Positions 63,380 through 64,000 of a stretch of DNA of 64,000 bases are shown piece after piece (within the stretch, counting starts at the first letter, position 1; each line of letters opens with the position of its first letter). The stretch is from Hymenobacter jeongseonensis (GTDB lineage: Bacteria > Bacteroidota > Bacteroidia > Cytophagales > Hymenobacteraceae). The position numbers were made by a program, and so were the translations under genes. The DNA is taken from NCBI RefSeq assembly GCF_015694725.1, contig NZ_JADQDQ010000006.1, forward strand, positions 1 to 64,000. Reading direction: 5' to 3'. The notes under the pieces were generated by a model. It worked only from the letters and a program-made list of their open reading frames with translations. It was not told the origin of the DNA and ran no database searches.

Positions 63380-64000
63380 ATGGCATTCCTTCAACGGCTG
63401 TTTGGGCGCAAGCCGGCTAGTGCAGCGGTGCTACCCGGGCTGGCAACGCTGGGGGCCGACATGCATTCGCACCTGCTACCCGGCTTAGACGACGGGGCCG
63501 AAACCGTGGAACACTCACTATCCCTGCTTCGCGCCTTACGGGAATTAGGCTTTCGGAAATTAATCATGACGCCCCACATCATGGGCGACTTTTACAAGAA
63601 TACCCCGGAGGGCATCCGAGCGGCTTTGAATTTGCTACGCGACTCGGCGGCGGCGGCGGGCCTGGAAGATGTAGCCCTTGACTGTGCCGCCGAATACTAC
63701 CTCGACGAATTTCTGGGGCACAAGCTGGCGGACGGCACCGAGATGCTCACGTTTGGGGGCGACAAGCGTTACCTGCTTTTCGAAACTTCGTACATGAACG
63801 AACCACTGAATTTGTTCGAAATCATCTTCGAGATGAAGGCGCAGGGCTATAATCCAGTGCTCGCCCACCCGGAACGCTACACCTATTTCTACGGCCGGTT
63901 TGATGAAATCGAGATGCTGCGCAACAACCACGGCGTGTTGCTGCAAGTCAACCTCAACTCCTTGGCGGGTTATTACTCGCCAGCAGCCAAAAAGGTCGCC
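63380..64000 (+). CDS. CpsB/YwqE-type phosphotyrosine phosphatase (cut by window end)
   Basis: The first 207 residues of a PHP-superfamily metal-dependent phosphatase. DMHSHLLPGLDDGAET (about 28-43) is the metal-binding start, followed by MTPHIMGDFY and later AHPERYTYF. The frame continues to the last base without a stop. It starts 12 bases after the kinase stop, and in this family it dephosphorylates the Wzc-like autokinase, closing the regulatory cycle. Confidence 0.9.
   Translation, partial: MAFLQRLFGRKPASAAVLPGLATLGADMHSHLLPGLDDGAETVEHSLSLLRALRELGFRKLIMTPHIMGDFYKNTPEGIRAALNLLRDSAAAAGLEDVALDCAAEYYLDEFLGHKLADGTEMLTFGGDKRYLLFETSYMNEPLNLFEIIFEMKAQGYNPVLAHPERYTYFYGRFDEIEMLRNNHGVLLQVNLNSLAGYYSPAAKKVA

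Overview
The window looks like chromosome from a GC-rich member of the Bacteroidota, most likely a Hymenobacter-type genus (Cytophagales, Hymenobacteraceae). This is inferred from gene content and style, not from a marker search. Pointers are the bacillithiol genes (bshC and a YtxJ-type protein), a single-chain E1 alpha/beta keto-acid dehydrogenase, a Bacteroidota-type ExbD-TonB pair, a DUF1599 / BT_3928-type neighbourhood, many lipoprotein signal peptides, and promoter-like TTG-N19/20-TAnnTTTG sequences of the Bacteroidota sigma-factor type. I found no rRNA, tRNA, CRISPR array, insertion sequence or prophage.

Layout. 1-2.5 kb: the tail of an unidentified gene, a 74-bp perfect palindrome, lipA, then an AT-rich glycosyltransferase gene that looks foreign. 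2.5-11.5 kb: cell-envelope and small secreted proteins, an OsmC-type peroxidase, the YtxJ-type protein, the fused E1 enzyme and an M16 peptidase. 11.6-24 kb: translation and tRNA/rRNA modification (pheS, rimO, mnmD, rlmN), bshC, 5-formyl-THF cyclo-ligase, exbD-tonB and a second, anchor-less TonB C-terminal-domain protein. 24-32 kb: outer-membrane and secreted proteins, a YihY/BrkB membrane protein, several DUF families, a hydrolase and a patatin. 30-34 kb: the two-step threonine-to-glycine pathway (SDR-type threonine dehydrogenase and kbl), interrupted by the patatin gene. 34-45 kb: cdaA, folP, DUF1599, a DoxX/thioredoxin-like membrane protein, an oligopeptide-type permease, aroK, a fatty acid hydroxylase, a lemA-TPM-TPM cluster and a nucleotidyltransferase. 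45-59.6 kb: an S9 peptidase, an LLM oxidoreductase, ahcY, metK, a THUMP-like methyltransferase, hpf, xerC/D, rpsU and an acyl-CoA dehydrogenase. 59.7-64 kb: start of an exopolysaccharide export locus (Wza-like lipoprotein, Wzc-like tyrosine kinase, CpsB/YwqE-type phosphatase cut by the window end) behind a near-consensus promoter.

How the genes fit together. S-adenosylmethionine recurs: metK makes it, ahcY recycles its by-product, and LipA, RimO, RlmN, MnmD and the THUMP-like methyltransferase use it. The kinase and phosphatase at the right end form a phosphorylation cycle that commonly controls polysaccharide export. Most other genes are core housekeeping in short operons.

Non-coding signals stand out more than any single gene. 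There is a family of intergenic palindromes (five clear copies) with compensatory stem changes. Terminators between convergent genes are extended near-perfect palindromes. Promoter -7-like motifs sit 3-5 bases ahead of several start codons, which suggests leaderless mRNAs. A structured, unexplained segment lies upstream of metK. I do not see a clearly new multi-gene system.
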